This document shows, one piece after another, positions 1-8,147 of a DNA stretch of 64,000 nt (position 1 is its first letter; the number at the start of each line of letters is the position of its first letter). Source of the DNA: Halovibrio variabilis. GTDB taxonomy: Bacteria > Pseudomonadota > Gammaproteobacteria > Pseudomonadales > Halomonadaceae. The position numbers and the translations under genes are program-made. The stretch covers positions 1-64,000 of the forward strand of contig NZ_BJXV01000006.1 of the NCBI RefSeq assembly GCF_007991175.1, written 5' to 3'. The notes beneath the pieces are model-generated. The model was not told where the DNA came from, did not search any database, and saw only the letters and a program-made list of their open reading frames with translations.

Positions 1-26
1 AAAAAAACCCCCCCCCCCCCCCCCCC
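1..26. repeat. A7-C19 homopolymer run at the window edge
   Basis: The window opens with seven A followed by nineteen C, then ordinary sequence. Nothing similar occurs elsewhere in the window. On the minus strand it reads G19 then T7. A run this long in a Halomonas-like chromosome is more easily explained as a contig end or base-calling artefact than as biology, but a true simple-sequence tract cannot be excluded from the sequence alone. Confidence 0.6.
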
Positions 27-77
27 TGAAGGAGGCAGTTAAGCACTCAAATCACCGCCGTGTCGACTTCAATTTAA

Positions 78-176
78 TCAAAACAACGTCGGCCAATTTA
101 GCCACAACGTTAAAGCCAACTCCGTTAATTGCATGGTCACTTCAAAGAGGTACAATACAAATTCAATAGCTTTCAT
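78..176 (-). CDS. possible 32-residue hydrophobic small protein
   Basis: I do not recognise this product. An ATG at 176-174 opens 32 codons ending in TGA at 80-78. A good Shine-Dalgarno (GGAGGG at 184-189 on the minus strand, seven-base spacer) precedes it. The peptide begins MKAIEFVLYLFEV and is mostly hydrophobic (Leu, Phe, Val, Trp) with three Glu, so it could be a single amphipathic or membrane helix. A perfect 17-bp palindrome lies about 48 bp upstream of the start and could be its operator. No conserved domain is visible. The strong ribosome site is the main support, and a chance ORF remains possible. Confidence 0.35.
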   Translation of the reverse strand: MKAIEFVLYLFEVTMQLTELALTLWLNWPTLF

Positions 177-223
177 CGTGAAACCCTCCGGTTAACCACG
201 CTCGTTGACTTCCTGCTAAAAAG

Positions 224-240
224 TGCAAACAGTGTTTGCA
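224..240. promoter_or_regulatory. perfect 17-bp palindrome, PsrA-like operator candidate
   Basis: TGCAAACAGTGTTTGCA is an exact inverted repeat of 8-bp arms around one G. It contains CAAAC-N3-GTTTG, which fits the consensus G/C-AAAC-(N2-4)-GTTTG/C known for the TetR-family regulator PsrA of Pseudomonas. It lies upstream of the small ORF at 78-176. Weak promoter-like hexamers occur beyond it on the minus strand (TTCAAC at 293-288, TATGAA at 271-266). The palindrome is seen directly. The identity of the binding protein is inferred. Confidence 0.45.
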
Positions 241-327
241 TGTAACGCTCAATGTGTTAATTTTATTCATAGAGATTTACTCGATTCGTTGAAGGCGTTG
301 CACCGCCCGAGACATCGCATCAAGGTC

Positions 328-353
328 AGGGCCATTTTGGTTCTGGCCTTTTT
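328..353 (+). terminator. possible rho-independent terminator (plus strand)
   Basis: AGGGCCA and TGGCCTT can pair as a seven-bp stem, one pair being G-U, around a nine-base loop, followed by a run of five T. No plus-strand gene ends here, so it may terminate a short or unannotated transcript, or it may be fortuitous. Confidence 0.3.
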
Positions 354-497
354 GCATTCTTAGCAGCTGATGCCGCTAGGAATGAATACTATATATGGAC
401 CATCAGAAAATCAATTCAAGCATATGTGGTATTTTTCATCCACAGGATATTGACAGCTAATGCCCAGCTTGACCCTAGGAACGATGCTACTGACAGT

Positions 498-530
498 AAA
501 AAACCGCCTCCTGTGAAGGAGGCGGTTTTT
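498..530 (-). terminator. sodA rho-independent terminator
   Basis: AAACCGCCTCC and GGAGGCGGTTT form an eleven-bp stem with a short loop. On the minus strand it is followed by about seven T. It lies 45 bp after the sodA stop codon and is a strong intrinsic terminator. Confidence 0.85.
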
Positions 531-574
531 AGGGCCGCCAAGTCATTTGGCAGCTCGTCTCACAGCGTGTGAGT

Positions 575-1186
575 TTAGGCCGTAGCCGCTTGGTAACGAC
601 GCTCTACGTCTTCCCAATTAACCACGTTAAAGAACGCTGCAATATAGTCGGGGCGCTTGTTTTGATACTTCAAGTAGTAGGCATGCTCCCAAACGTCCAG
701 ACCGAGCACCGGCGTATTGCCGTGCATCAGCGGGCTGTCTTGGTTAAGGGTATTTTCCACTACCAATTTTTTCTCAGGCGTCACGGAGAGCCACGCCCAA
801 CCGCTGCCGAAACGACCAACGGCGGCTTTCTTGAACTCTTCTTTAAAAGTATCCAGACCACCCAGCTCAGCATCAATTGCTTTGGCAACGTCGCCCTGTG
901 GATTGCCACCGCCATTAGGCGACATCATCTGCCAAAACATGGAGTGGTTGGCATGACCGCCGCCGTTATTGATAACCGCTTGGCGTTTTGCTTCCGGCAC
1001 ACGGTCCAAATTGGCAATTAATTCTTCAACAGGAACATCTTCAAGACCGGTGCCTTCCAGCGCGCCGTTCAGGTTATTGACGTAAGTTTGATGGTGACGA
1101 GAATGGTGAATCTCCATCGTCATCGCATCAATATGCGGCTCGAGAGCATCATATGCGTACGGCAATTCGGGTAGTGTATGTGCCAT
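575..1186 (-). CDS. sodA: superoxide dismutase, Mn-type
   Basis: This enzyme converts superoxide to oxygen and hydrogen peroxide, probably in the cytoplasm because no signal peptide is present. The 203-residue length is normal for the Fe/Mn family. The metal ligands are visible: His27 (in MEIHH), His81 (in [10 protein letters not shown]) and the Asp and His of DVWEHAYY near residues 165-169. GGHANH and NQDSP are the versions typical of manganese enzymes (iron enzymes have AAQVWNH and NAGTP), so I call sodA, although the family includes cambialistic members. The ATG at 1186 was chosen over an upstream in-frame start because AAGGAGA sits seven bases before it. The gene is alone between two terminators. 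Confidence 0.93.
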   Translation of the reverse strand: MAHTLPELPYAYDALEPHIDAMTMEIHHSRHHQTYVNNLNGALEGTGLEDVPVEELIANLDRVPEAKRQAVINNGGGHANHSMFWQMMSPNGGGNPQGDVAKAIDAELGGLDTFKEEFKKAAVGRFGSGWAWLSVTPEKKLVVENTLNQDSPLMHGNTPVLGLDVWEHAYYLKYQNKRPDYIAAFFNVVNWEDVERRYQAATA

Positions 1187-1333
1187 ATCATCATCTCCTT
1201 GAGTGGCTTTCGTTGCTTTCAATTGCTTATGTGCGGTCAGTCCGCTGCTTTTTCAACCACTGCGGTGGCTTTTCTTACCTTTTGCCCAACTACTTTAGTC
1301 AACTATGAACAGTTTATCTAATCCACCCAAACC

Positions 1334-1362
1334 TAAAAAGCCGACTTCTGGCGAAGTCGGCT
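1334..1362 (-). terminator. etfBA operon terminator
   Basis: AGCCGACTTC and GAAGTCGGCT form a perfect ten-bp stem with a four-base loop, followed on the minus strand by five T. It lies just after the etfA stop codon and separates etfBA from sodA. Confidence 0.85.
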
Positions 1363-1387
1363 GTCTATTTATTATCCGTTCAACCGC

Positions 1388-2314
1388 TTACAGCTTGCTT
1401 TCAAGCTCCGGCAGCAGCTCAAACAAATCCCCCACCAGCCCATAATCCGCGACTTGAAAGATCGGCGCTTCGTCGTCTTTGTTGATGGCGACGATCACTT
1501 TGGAATCCTTCATGCCCGCCAGGTGCTGAATGGCCCCGGAGATGCCCACGGCAATATACAGATCCGGCGCGACGATTTTACCGGTTTGGCCCACCTGCAT
1601 GTCGTTGGGCACAAAACCTGCATCGACCGCGGCACGCGATGCGCCAATAGCGGCACCCAGCTTGTCGGCAATCCCGTCGAGCAGTTTGAAGTTCTCGCCA
1701 TTGCCCATACCACGGCCACCGGAGATCACCACCTTGGCACCGCCCAGTTCGGGGCGGTCCGATTGGGCAAGGTCTTCGTCGACAAAGCTCGATTGGCGGT
1801 TGTCGACGACAGTGTTTACCGCTTCAATCGGCGCGCTGCCACCCGCGCCAACCGCGTCAAACCCGGTAACGCGCACGGTGATCACTTTAAGCGCATCGTC
1901 GCTTTTTACCGTAGCGATGGCGCTACCGGCGTAGATTGGCCGCTTAAAGGTGTCCGGGCTATCCACGCCGATGATGTCCGAAATCTGGCTCACGTCTTTG
2001 AGCGCCGCTAAGCGCGGCAACACGTTTTTACCGTTGGTGGCAGCGCTCGCCAGAACATGGGTGTAGTCATCCGCCAGGGCCACCAGCAGTGCGCCCATAG
2101 GCTCGGCGAGCTGGTGAGCGTACACGGCATTATCCGCTACGCGCACCTTACTCACGCCGTCGAGCTTGGCAGCGGCATCAGCGGCAGCCTGCACGCCTTC
2201 GCCAGCGACCAGCACGTCAATATCACCCCCCATCTCTTTAGCCGCCGCTACGACGTGGGCCGTAGCACCCGCCAGTTGTCCTTCATGCAGGTCGGCAAGT
2301 ACCAAAATGCTCAT
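1388..2314 (-). CDS. etfA: electron transfer flavoprotein alpha subunit
   Basis: EtfA carries the FAD of the soluble ETF heterodimer, which takes electrons from acyl-CoA and other flavin dehydrogenases and passes them to ETF-ubiquinone oxidoreductase. The 308-residue length is normal. The N-terminal half is the alpha/beta domain beginning [12 protein letters not shown]. The C-terminal FAD domain shows the family signature around residues 195-280: [10 protein letters not shown], then [19 protein letters not shown], with [17 protein letters not shown] near 265-290. The ATG has AAGGAG upstream. It follows etfB by 57 bp in the same direction, and the ETF-QO gene is divergent, so the whole electron relay is encoded here. 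Confidence 0.96.
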   Translation of the reverse strand: MSILVLADLHEGQLAGATAHVVAAAKEMGGDIDVLVAGEGVQAAADAAAKLDGVSKVRVADNAVYAHQLAEPMGALLVALADDYTHVLASAATNGKNVLPRLAALKDVSQISDIIGVDSPDTFKRPIYAGSAIATVKSDDALKVITVRVTGFDAVGAGGSAPIEAVNTVVDNRQSSFVDEDLAQSDRPELGGAKVVISGGRGMGNGENFKLLDGIADKLGAAIGASRAAVDAGFVPNDMQVGQTGKIVAPDLYIAVGISGAIQHLAGMKDSKVIVAINKDDEAPIFQVADYGLVGDLFELLPELESKL

Positions 2315-2371
2315 AAAAATCAGCTCCTTTCAAAGCGCTTATCTCAAAGTTATGGTTTTAAAGAACCGACT

Positions 2372-3121
2372 TTAAAGAACTTTGGCTTCGTTTTTCAGTT
2401 TGTCGATCAGCTCGTCTACCGAGGCCACTTTGACGCCGCCTTTACGCTCGGCCGGCGATTCCACCTTGAGCAAGCTCACCTTGGAAGCAACCTCAACGCC
2501 GTAGTCGGCGGGGGTCTTAACATCCAGGGGCTTTTTCTTGGCCTTCATGATATCGGGAAGCTTGGCGTAGCGTGGCTCGTTGAGGCGCAGGTCGGTGGTG
2601 ACAATAGCGGGTAGCGTCAGGGCGATGGTTTGCAGACCGCCGTCAATTTCCCGGGTCACGTGTACTTTGTCGCCATCGATCACCACTTCCGAGGCAAAGG
2701 TAGCTTGCGGCAGGTTGGTCAGCGCGGCAAGCATTTGACCCGTCTGGTTGTTGTCGGTATCGATCGCTTGTTTACCGAGAATCACCAGACCCGGCTGCTC
2801 TTCGTCGACCACTTTAGCAAGCAGCTTGGCCACCGCCAGCGATTCGGCGCGCTCGTCGGTTTGGATATGAATAGCGCGATCGGCACCCAGCGCCAGCGCG
2901 GTGCGCAGCTGCTCTTGGGCAGCCTTGGGACCAATCGTTACCGCCACAACTTCCGTTGCCACGCCCTTCTCTTTCAGGCGCACCGCTTCTTCCACGGCAA
3001 TTTCGCAGAAGGGGTTCATGGCCATTTTAACGTTAGTGAGATCGACGTCAGAATGATCCGCTTTGACGCGAATTTTGACGTTGTAATCAATGACGCGTTT
3101 AACCGCGACGAGTACTTTCAT
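2372..3121 (-). CDS. etfB: electron transfer flavoprotein beta subunit
   Basis: EtfB is the AMP-binding partner of EtfA in the ETF heterodimer. The start at 3121 gives 249 residues, the usual length, and begins [19 protein letters not shown] as in other family members. GAGGAAG lies just upstream. The longer in-frame extension has no family-like sequence. The conserved EtfB features [24 protein letters not shown] and [16 protein letters not shown] are all present. The stop codon lies in a short direct repeat (TTTAAAGAAC at 2357-2366 and 2371-2380). It shares a divergent control region with the ETF-QO gene that contains a PsrA-like half-palindrome, consistent with fatty-acid-responsive control (inference). 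Confidence 0.96.
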   Translation of the reverse strand: MKVLVAVKRVIDYNVKIRVKADHSDVDLTNVKMAMNPFCEIAVEEAVRLKEKGVATEVVAVTIGPKAAQEQLRTALALGADRAIHIQTDERAESLAVAKLLAKVVDEEQPGLVILGKQAIDTDNNQTGQMLAALTNLPQATFASEVVIDGDKVHVTREIDGGLQTIALTLPAIVTTDLRLNEPRYAKLPDIMKAKKKPLDVKTPADYGVEVASKVSLLKVESPAERKGGVKVASVDELIDKLKNEAKVL

Positions 3122-3408
3122 AGCTTCCTCGCTTGGCTTTTGGTGAGAGCCGTTAACCTGAGACGGCACCCGCTCAGCGGATACCTTTTTTAAGACACGT
3201 ATTGAAGGCTTTCCGGCAAGGTCGCGACAACGATCCACCTGCCTCAAATTCATTCAAGCGTTTGATAGGTACGCAATTGAAAAACATTACCAATTTGCCA
3301 CAGCCTGCCCACTAGCAACAATACTTATTAGCTAAGGCCTTGGTCGTAGCACTGCACGGCGGCTGGCGAAGCCTAAAGCCAAGAAATGCCGTTTTCACCA
3401 TCGTAGGC

Positions 3409-3438
3409 GTGACCTGACACAGGTATTATGCCTATGAT
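3409..3438 (+). promoter_or_regulatory. candidate sigma-70 promoter of the ETF-QO gene
   Basis: GTGACC at 3409-3414 (four of six matches to the -35 box) is followed after 18 bp by TATGAT at 3433-3438 (five of six matches to the -10 box). Transcription would start near 3445, about 118 bp before the GTG start. It was found by eye only. Confidence 0.35.
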
Positions 3439-3454
3439 GAGGGATAACCAGAAG

Positions 3455-3468
3455 CAAACGACCGTTTA
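3455..3468. promoter_or_regulatory. PsrA-like operator in the etfB / ETF-QO divergent region
   Basis: CAAAC-GACC-GTTTA fits the PsrA consensus G/C-AAAC-(N2-4)-GTTTG/C except for the last base. It would fall about 10-23 bp downstream of the candidate promoter at 3409-3438, a position suited to repression. In Pseudomonas PsrA is reported to control ETF genes. That this is a real site here is inference. Confidence 0.35.
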
Positions 3469-3562
3469 AAATTAAGGCCATCTGTTTATAAGCTTGTTCT
3501 CGTACCGTTACCCGCGACGCGCTTTTAGCAGCCATGGCACTTAAGAGAATAGGAGAAACCGG

Positions 3563-5227
3563 GTGGAAACTGTTGAACGCGATGTAATGGATTTTGATGT
3601 CGTCATTGTCGGCGCGGGCCCAGCCGGGCTTGCCGCTGCTTGCCGCCTAATGCAGCAAGCCAACCAAGCAGAGCAAGAGCTCACAGTCTGCGTGGTTGAA
3701 AAAGGCTCAGAAGTGGGTGCGCACATTCTTTCAGGTGCCGTTTTTGAACCTCGCGCGTTGACCGAGCTGTTCCCCGACTGGCAAGAGCGTGGCGCGCCTC
3801 TCAATACCCCCGCGATTCGCGACGATGTTTATCTGCTCAAAGACGCCGAAAAAGCCCAAAAGCTGCCTAATGCCCTCGTGCCTAAAAGTATGCATAACAC
3901 CGGTGACGCTCAGCAGCGCTACGTGATCAGCGCAGGCAATCTTTGCCGCTGGCTGGGCGAGCAGGCGGAGTCGCTGGGCGTTGACATTTTTCCGGGCTTT
4001 GCTGCCCAGGAAACAATTGTCGAAGATGGTGCAGTGCGCGGCATTGTTGTCGGCGATATGGGCGTTAGCGCCGACGGCACCCCCAAAGATGGCTATATGC
4101 CGGGCATGGAGCTGCGCGCCAAATACACCCTGTTTGCCGAGGGCTCCCGCGGCCATCTGGGCAAACGCTTAATCGAAGACTTCTCGCTGGATGCTGGCTG
4201 CGACCCACAGCATTACGGCATTGGCCTTAAAGAGCTATGGGATGTGCCGGCGGACCAGCATGAGCCTGGCCTGGTATTGCACGGTTCAGGCTGGCCGTTG
4301 GATAGCAATGCCCACGGTGGCTGGTTCCTCTACCACGCTGAAGACCAGCAGGTGGTGGTCGGGCTGATCATGGATCTCAGCTATCAAAACCCCTGGCTGT
4401 CACCGTTCGACGAGTTTCAGCGCATGAAGCATCATCCGGTACTTAGCCAGTATCTGGCGGGCGGCAAGCGCGTTGCCTATGGCGCTAGAGCCATTACCAA
4501 AGGTGGCTTTAACTGCCTGCCTAAAATGACGTTTCCCGGCGGCTTACTGATTGGCTGCGATGCGGGCACGCTCAATTTTGCCAAGATCAAAGGTCTGCAT
4601 ACCGCCATGAAGTCTGGCATGGTCGCTGCGGAAAGTGTGTTTGAGGCAATTAAGGGCGGCGATGAAGGCGCGCAAGAATTGACCAGCTTTACCCAACAAT
4701 GGGAAGCCAGCTGGGCCTATCAAGAACTTAAAGACAGCGCCAGCTTCGGCCCGGCGATCCATAAATATGGCACTGTTGGCGGTGGCGCGTATAATTTTGT
4801 CGACCAGCTGCTGGGCGGCAAGCTCCCTAACCTGCACGATACCACGACAGACCATGGCGCCCTCAAGCCGGCGTCTGAGTTTGAGAAGATCGATTACCCT
4901 AAGCCCGACGGTAAGCTTTCATTTGACAAGACGTCCTCTGTCTACCTGTCTAACACCAATCACGAAGAAGATCAGCCGTGCCACCTGCGCCTGGCTGACC
5001 CAGAACTGCCAATTCGCGACAACCTGCCTAAGTACGCGGAACCGGCGCAGCGCTACTGCCCGGTCGGGGTGTACGAGGTAGTCGAAGATAGTGCAGGAGA
5101 ACCGCGCTTTCAGATCAACTTCCAAAACTGCGTGCACTGCAAAACCTGCGATATTAAGGATCCCGCCCAAAACATTACCTGGGTAGCCCCTGAAGGCGGC
5201 GGTGGGCCCAACTATCCCAATATGTAG
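3563..5227 (+). CDS. etfD: electron transfer flavoprotein-ubiquinone oxidoreductase
   Basis: This membrane-associated flavoprotein oxidises reduced ETF and reduces ubiquinone, linking fatty-acid and amino-acid oxidation to respiration. At 554 residues it is full length. The FAD dinucleotide fold is at residues 13-30 (VVIVGAGPAGLAAA). The C-terminal 4Fe-4S domain shows the ligand set YCPVGVYE and NCVHCKTCDIKDP near residues 496-540. I chose the GTG start at 3563 because AGGAGA lies six bases upstream. An ATG at 3587 is the alternative. It is divergent from etfBA, and its 3' end faces the helicase gene across a 12-bp inverted repeat. Confidence 0.95.
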   Translation: METVERDVMDFDVVIVGAGPAGLAAACRLMQQANQAEQELTVCVVEKGSEVGAHILSGAVFEPRALTELFPDWQERGAPLNTPAIRDDVYLLKDAEKAQKLPNALVPKSMHNTGDAQQRYVISAGNLCRWLGEQAESLGVDIFPGFAAQETIVEDGAVRGIVVGDMGVSADGTPKDGYMPGMELRAKYTLFAEGSRGHLGKRLIEDFSLDAGCDPQHYGIGLKELWDVPADQHEPGLVLHGSGWPLDSNAHGGWFLYHAEDQQVVVGLIMDLSYQNPWLSPFDEFQRMKHHPVLSQYLAGGKRVAYGARAITKGGFNCLPKMTFPGGLLIGCDAGTLNFAKIKGLHTAMKSGMVAAESVFEAIKGGDEGAQELTSFTQQWEASWAYQELKDSASFGPAIHKYGTVGGGAYNFVDQLLGGKLPNLHDTTTDHGALKPASEFEKIDYPKPDGKLSFDKTSSVYLSNTNHEEDQPCHLRLADPELPIRDNLPKYAEPAQRYCPVGVYEVVEDSAGEPRFQINFQNCVHCKTCDIKDPAQNITWVAPEGGGGPNYPNM

Positions 5228-5251
5228 GTAGCGACTGCTTTAGCTTTAACC

Positions 5252-5290
5252 TTACGGCTAGCCAATCACTATCAGCTAGGCTAGCCGTAA
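5252..5290. terminator. inverted repeat between converging genes
   Basis: TTACGGCTAGCC at 5252-5263 and its exact complement at 5279-5290 form a 12-bp stem with a 15-base loop, placed between the converging ETF-QO and helicase genes. Neither side has a good T run, so it may act as a weak bidirectional terminator or as a 3'-end-stabilising hairpin. Confidence 0.4.
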
Positions 5291-5327
5291 CGGCGGGTAT
5301 CCAAGCGCTATCCTTGCCCTTCCCACG

Positions 5328-7541
5328 CTATGACAGCGGCACGCTTTGCGGGCTTTCCAATAGCTCGATGGGTGCGCGGCGGGCAATTAATCGCCGCCGA
5401 CCTGCCTGGTCAAAGCGCACATCAATGACCGGATCGCTGGCATTCCCCTCGACGGCGGCGACTTCGCCCTCACCAAAAACGGCATGATGCAGCCGCTGGC
5501 CGGGGTAAAAATGCGCGCCAGCGGAATAGGCGGCTTGGGTTTCTTCAACCTGCGCCGGGGCCAGCACAATATCGTCACGCCCTAGCCGCGCCAAATAGCG
5601 CTCAACCAACCCCACAGACGCGACTTGCAGGGCAGTCGCAGGCGCGTCAGCACTCGTCAAACAGGTGGCCACCCGCATACTGTCTTGCCAGGCACTCTCG
5701 GCGATAAAGCGACTTGGCCGATGCGCGCCGCCGTCATGAAGCACTAAAAGCTGCTCTTGAGCGCGGGTAATCGCCACATAAAACAGCCGCCGCTCTTCCT
5801 CTAAACGCTCATCGCTAAGCGGATTATCGCGACTATAGTGAGGAAAATCCTCTTCATTCACCCCGGCGACCGCCACCAGCGGCCACTCAAGCCCTTTGGC
5901 ACCGTGAACGGTGCTAATCAGCACCCCGCCCGCCTGATTTTCCACCGGTCTTTCAAGCAGTTCAATAAAGGCGTCGGGGTCTTGCACGCTTTGCGCTTGC
6001 TCGATCAGCACGTCGAGTAAGCGCACGTCTTCTTCGCCTTTATCACGCCGTGCCGCCGCTCGCTTCAGCGTCTTTTCAGCATCGATGCTTTCCACCACGT
6101 GGCGTAATAGCTTGGCGGGTGGCCATGCACTCAACTGCGGCAATTCGCACAGCAGCGCCCAGCGTTTTTTCAGCGTGCGCCGCTGGATCGGCTTTAACGC
6201 CGTTAGCATGGGGTCATGCCGCTCGGGCCATTGCTGGGTAGTCGCTAACTGCTGAGCTAATCGCTGCAGCCGCTCACGAGCCACAAAAGGGGTCGGCTGG
6301 GCAAGCAGCAGTAACAGTTGCTGCGGGTCGCGGAGAAGATCAGGTCGGCGCGACAATTTCAGATAGCCCGCCAGGGCCTGCACCAGCGGCAGACGAAACA
6401 CAAAACGGTCCTCGCGCTGAAGCCGAAACGGAATGCCCGCCTGTAATAGCGCCAGTTGAAACGGCACCGAGAGCGCCCAGCTGCGTACCAGCAGGCTGGC
6501 TTCGTTAAACGCTCGCCCCTGGGCCTGCCAATCCATCAACGCATCGAGTAACAAGCGGCTACCCTGCCCCACGGAAACGCGCGTCTCGGGGTTATTGGCC
6601 GCCGCCAGACACAGCTGGTTGGGGCGCCGCTGGTTAGCGGCAATGGCATGATTGGCGGCCAGGGCCAAGGCATGGCCATGACGAAAGGTGGTCGACAACG
6701 GGTAGTCGGTCGCCTCACCAAACGTCGCGGTAAAATTCTCTAGCATAGTATCGGGCTTGGCGCCGCGCCACTCATAAATACACTGGTTGGCATCGCCGAC
6801 GGCCATGACCACGGCGCGGTCACCTACCAGCACCGACAGCAGGCGCTGCTGCGCGGCGTTAATATCCTGGTACTCGTCAATAATGACATGATCCAAAAAG
6901 CCATCGACGCGGCCGCGCAGAGCGCTGTCTGCTTCTAACGCCTGGAGCGGACGGTAGAGCAGATCGGCGTAGGTCATCAGGCCTTCGTCGGCGAGCAGCC
7001 GCTCTGCCTCGGCAAACGCTGCCGGAAAGTAGTCAGTATCCGGATCAAGATTAAGCCGTGTATAGAGTGCTTCGGGGGTAATCATCTCCGCCTTCACCAA
7101 GCCACAGAAATGCGCCAGGGTTTCAAGCCGGTCACCTTCCAGGGCGGCATCGCGGCGTTCAACCGCATCGTGCAGCACGTTGAGGCTCGCCTGACGCAGC
7201 AGCCTCTCTAACTGCCAATCGGCGGATAATAGCTGGCGCGGCGTCAGCGCGCCCCAGCGGCACAGGCTTTGGGTCAGGCGGTGGCCCAGGGAGTGGAAAG
7301 TGCGCACGTCGGGCAGTGCTTGCCCAGACGGCGCCATGGCAGCTAACCGGCGTTGAAAATCATCCTTGGCAGAGCGGTTAAACATGAGCACCAAAATACG
7401 CTTTGGCGGCACACCGCTGGCCAATAGATACAGCACCCGGGCGGCCATGGTGGTGGTTTTACCCGCCCCCGCCACTGCCGCCACTCGCGCGTGTCCCGCC
7501 TGGTGATTGACAACAGCTTGCTGTTCCGCGGTTAACTTCAC
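5328..7541 (-). CDS. UvrD/Rep-family ATP-dependent DNA helicase
   Basis: This is a superfamily I 3'-5' helicase of 737 residues. In order it shows the Q-motif region (LTAEQQAVV), Walker A AVAGAGKTTT at 22-31, the Walker B box IIDEYQD, motif III GDANQCIYEWRGA, motif IV TFRHG, motif V STVHGAKGLEW and motif VI YVAITRAQEQL. A C-terminal GxRxxHxxFGxGxV tudor-like segment (residues 685-725) resembles the end of PcrA and UvrD. It could be a Rep- or UvrD-like accessory helicase, and I cannot assign a specific role. The start is GTG, overlapping the DUF1285 stop by four bases (GTGA), so the two genes are translationally coupled. Confidence 0.9.
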   Translation of the reverse strand: MKLTAEQQAVVNHQAGHARVAAVAGAGKTTTMAARVLYLLASGVPPKRILVLMFNRSAKDDFQRRLAAMAPSGQALPDVRTFHSLGHRLTQSLCRWGALTPRQLLSADWQLERLLRQASLNVLHDAVERRDAALEGDRLETLAHFCGLVKAEMITPEALYTRLNLDPDTDYFPAAFAEAERLLADEGLMTYADLLYRPLQALEADSALRGRVDGFLDHVIIDEYQDINAAQQRLLSVLVGDRAVVMAVGDANQCIYEWRGAKPDTMLENFTATFGEATDYPLSTTFRHGHALALAANHAIAANQRRPNQLCLAAANNPETRVSVGQGSRLLLDALMDWQAQGRAFNEASLLVRSWALSVPFQLALLQAGIPFRLQREDRFVFRLPLVQALAGYLKLSRRPDLLRDPQQLLLLLAQPTPFVARERLQRLAQQLATTQQWPERHDPMLTALKPIQRRTLKKRWALLCELPQLSAWPPAKLLRHVVESIDAEKTLKRAAARRDKGEEDVRLLDVLIEQAQSVQDPDAFIELLERPVENQAGGVLISTVHGAKGLEWPLVAVAGVNEEDFPHYSRDNPLSDERLEEERRLFYVAITRAQEQLLVLHDGGAHRPSRFIAESAWQDSMRVATCLTSADAPATALQVASVGLVERYLARLGRDDIVLAPAQVEETQAAYSAGAHFYPGQRLHHAVFGEGEVAAVEGNASDPVIDVRFDQAGRRRLIARRAPIELLESPQSVPLS

Positions 7542-8110
7542 GGCGCCTCGCCCACTGATTCGTCGTCGAGTTGGCCCAGCGCAAACCAGTGCCCAGCACT
7601 CATGATGCCAACCTCGCTGACACCCTCGTCCACCTCACGGGTTTCAGCGGCCTCAACCAGCTGATAATAGACATGACGGTGCAGCCGCGCCGCCAACCCA
7701 AAGCGTACCGGCAGTTGCGGCACCGCATCGCCCTGGGGAGTTAAAGTAACGGACAGCGGATGCTCGGTATCCAGGCGAACCACGTCGTCAAACTGGGTAG
7801 TCAACCACCAGGCTCCATCGTAAAAGTCAGCTTCCACGGCGACCAATGGCAGGTCTTCCACGTGAATACGCCAGCGCTCACTGGGGGTCACCAAGCAGTA
7901 GCCATCGGCGTCATGGCGCAACAGTGTTGCCAGTAAACGTGCCACCTTGGGCCGCGCAAACGGCTGGCCCTCGTGCCACCAGCTGCCGTCGGCGCGAATG
8001 GTTAGGTTCATATCTCCAGAGAGCGCCGGCTGCCACTCATCAAGCGGGGGGATCGTGATCGAGCGCTCTTCCTCTAGGCTACTTTGCTGCAATAATCTAT
8101 CCAGATTCAT
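7538..8110 (-). CDS. DUF1285 domain protein
   Basis: This conserved protein of unknown function has about 190 residues and matches the DUF1285 family. The middle of the sequence, IRADGSWWHEGQPFARPKVARL and the following GYCLVTPSERWRIHVEDLPLVA, is characteristic. It has no membrane segment or signal, so it is probably cytoplasmic. The ATG at 8110 has AGGTG five bases upstream. A GTG directly before it is an alternative. It overlaps the following helicase gene by four bases, implying coordinated synthesis, but the sequence says nothing more about its job. Confidence 0.85.
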   Translation of the reverse strand: MNLDRLLQQSSLEEERSITIPPLDEWQPALSGDMNLTIRADGSWWHEGQPFARPKVARLLATLLRHDADGYCLVTPSERWRIHVEDLPLVAVEADFYDGAWWLTTQFDDVVRLDTEHPLSVTLTPQGDAVPQLPVRFGLAARLHRHVYYQLVEAAETREVDEGVSEVGIMSAGHWFALGQLDDESVGEAP

Positions 8111-8147
8111 CACCCACCTCGCTCGTCATATCGGTGACACTGCTGGG

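Noticed and set aside
3254-3265. TCAAGCGTTTGA near the etfB 5' region as a second operator
   Set aside because: It is only an imperfect palindrome without the required spacer, so it does not fit the PsrA consensus.
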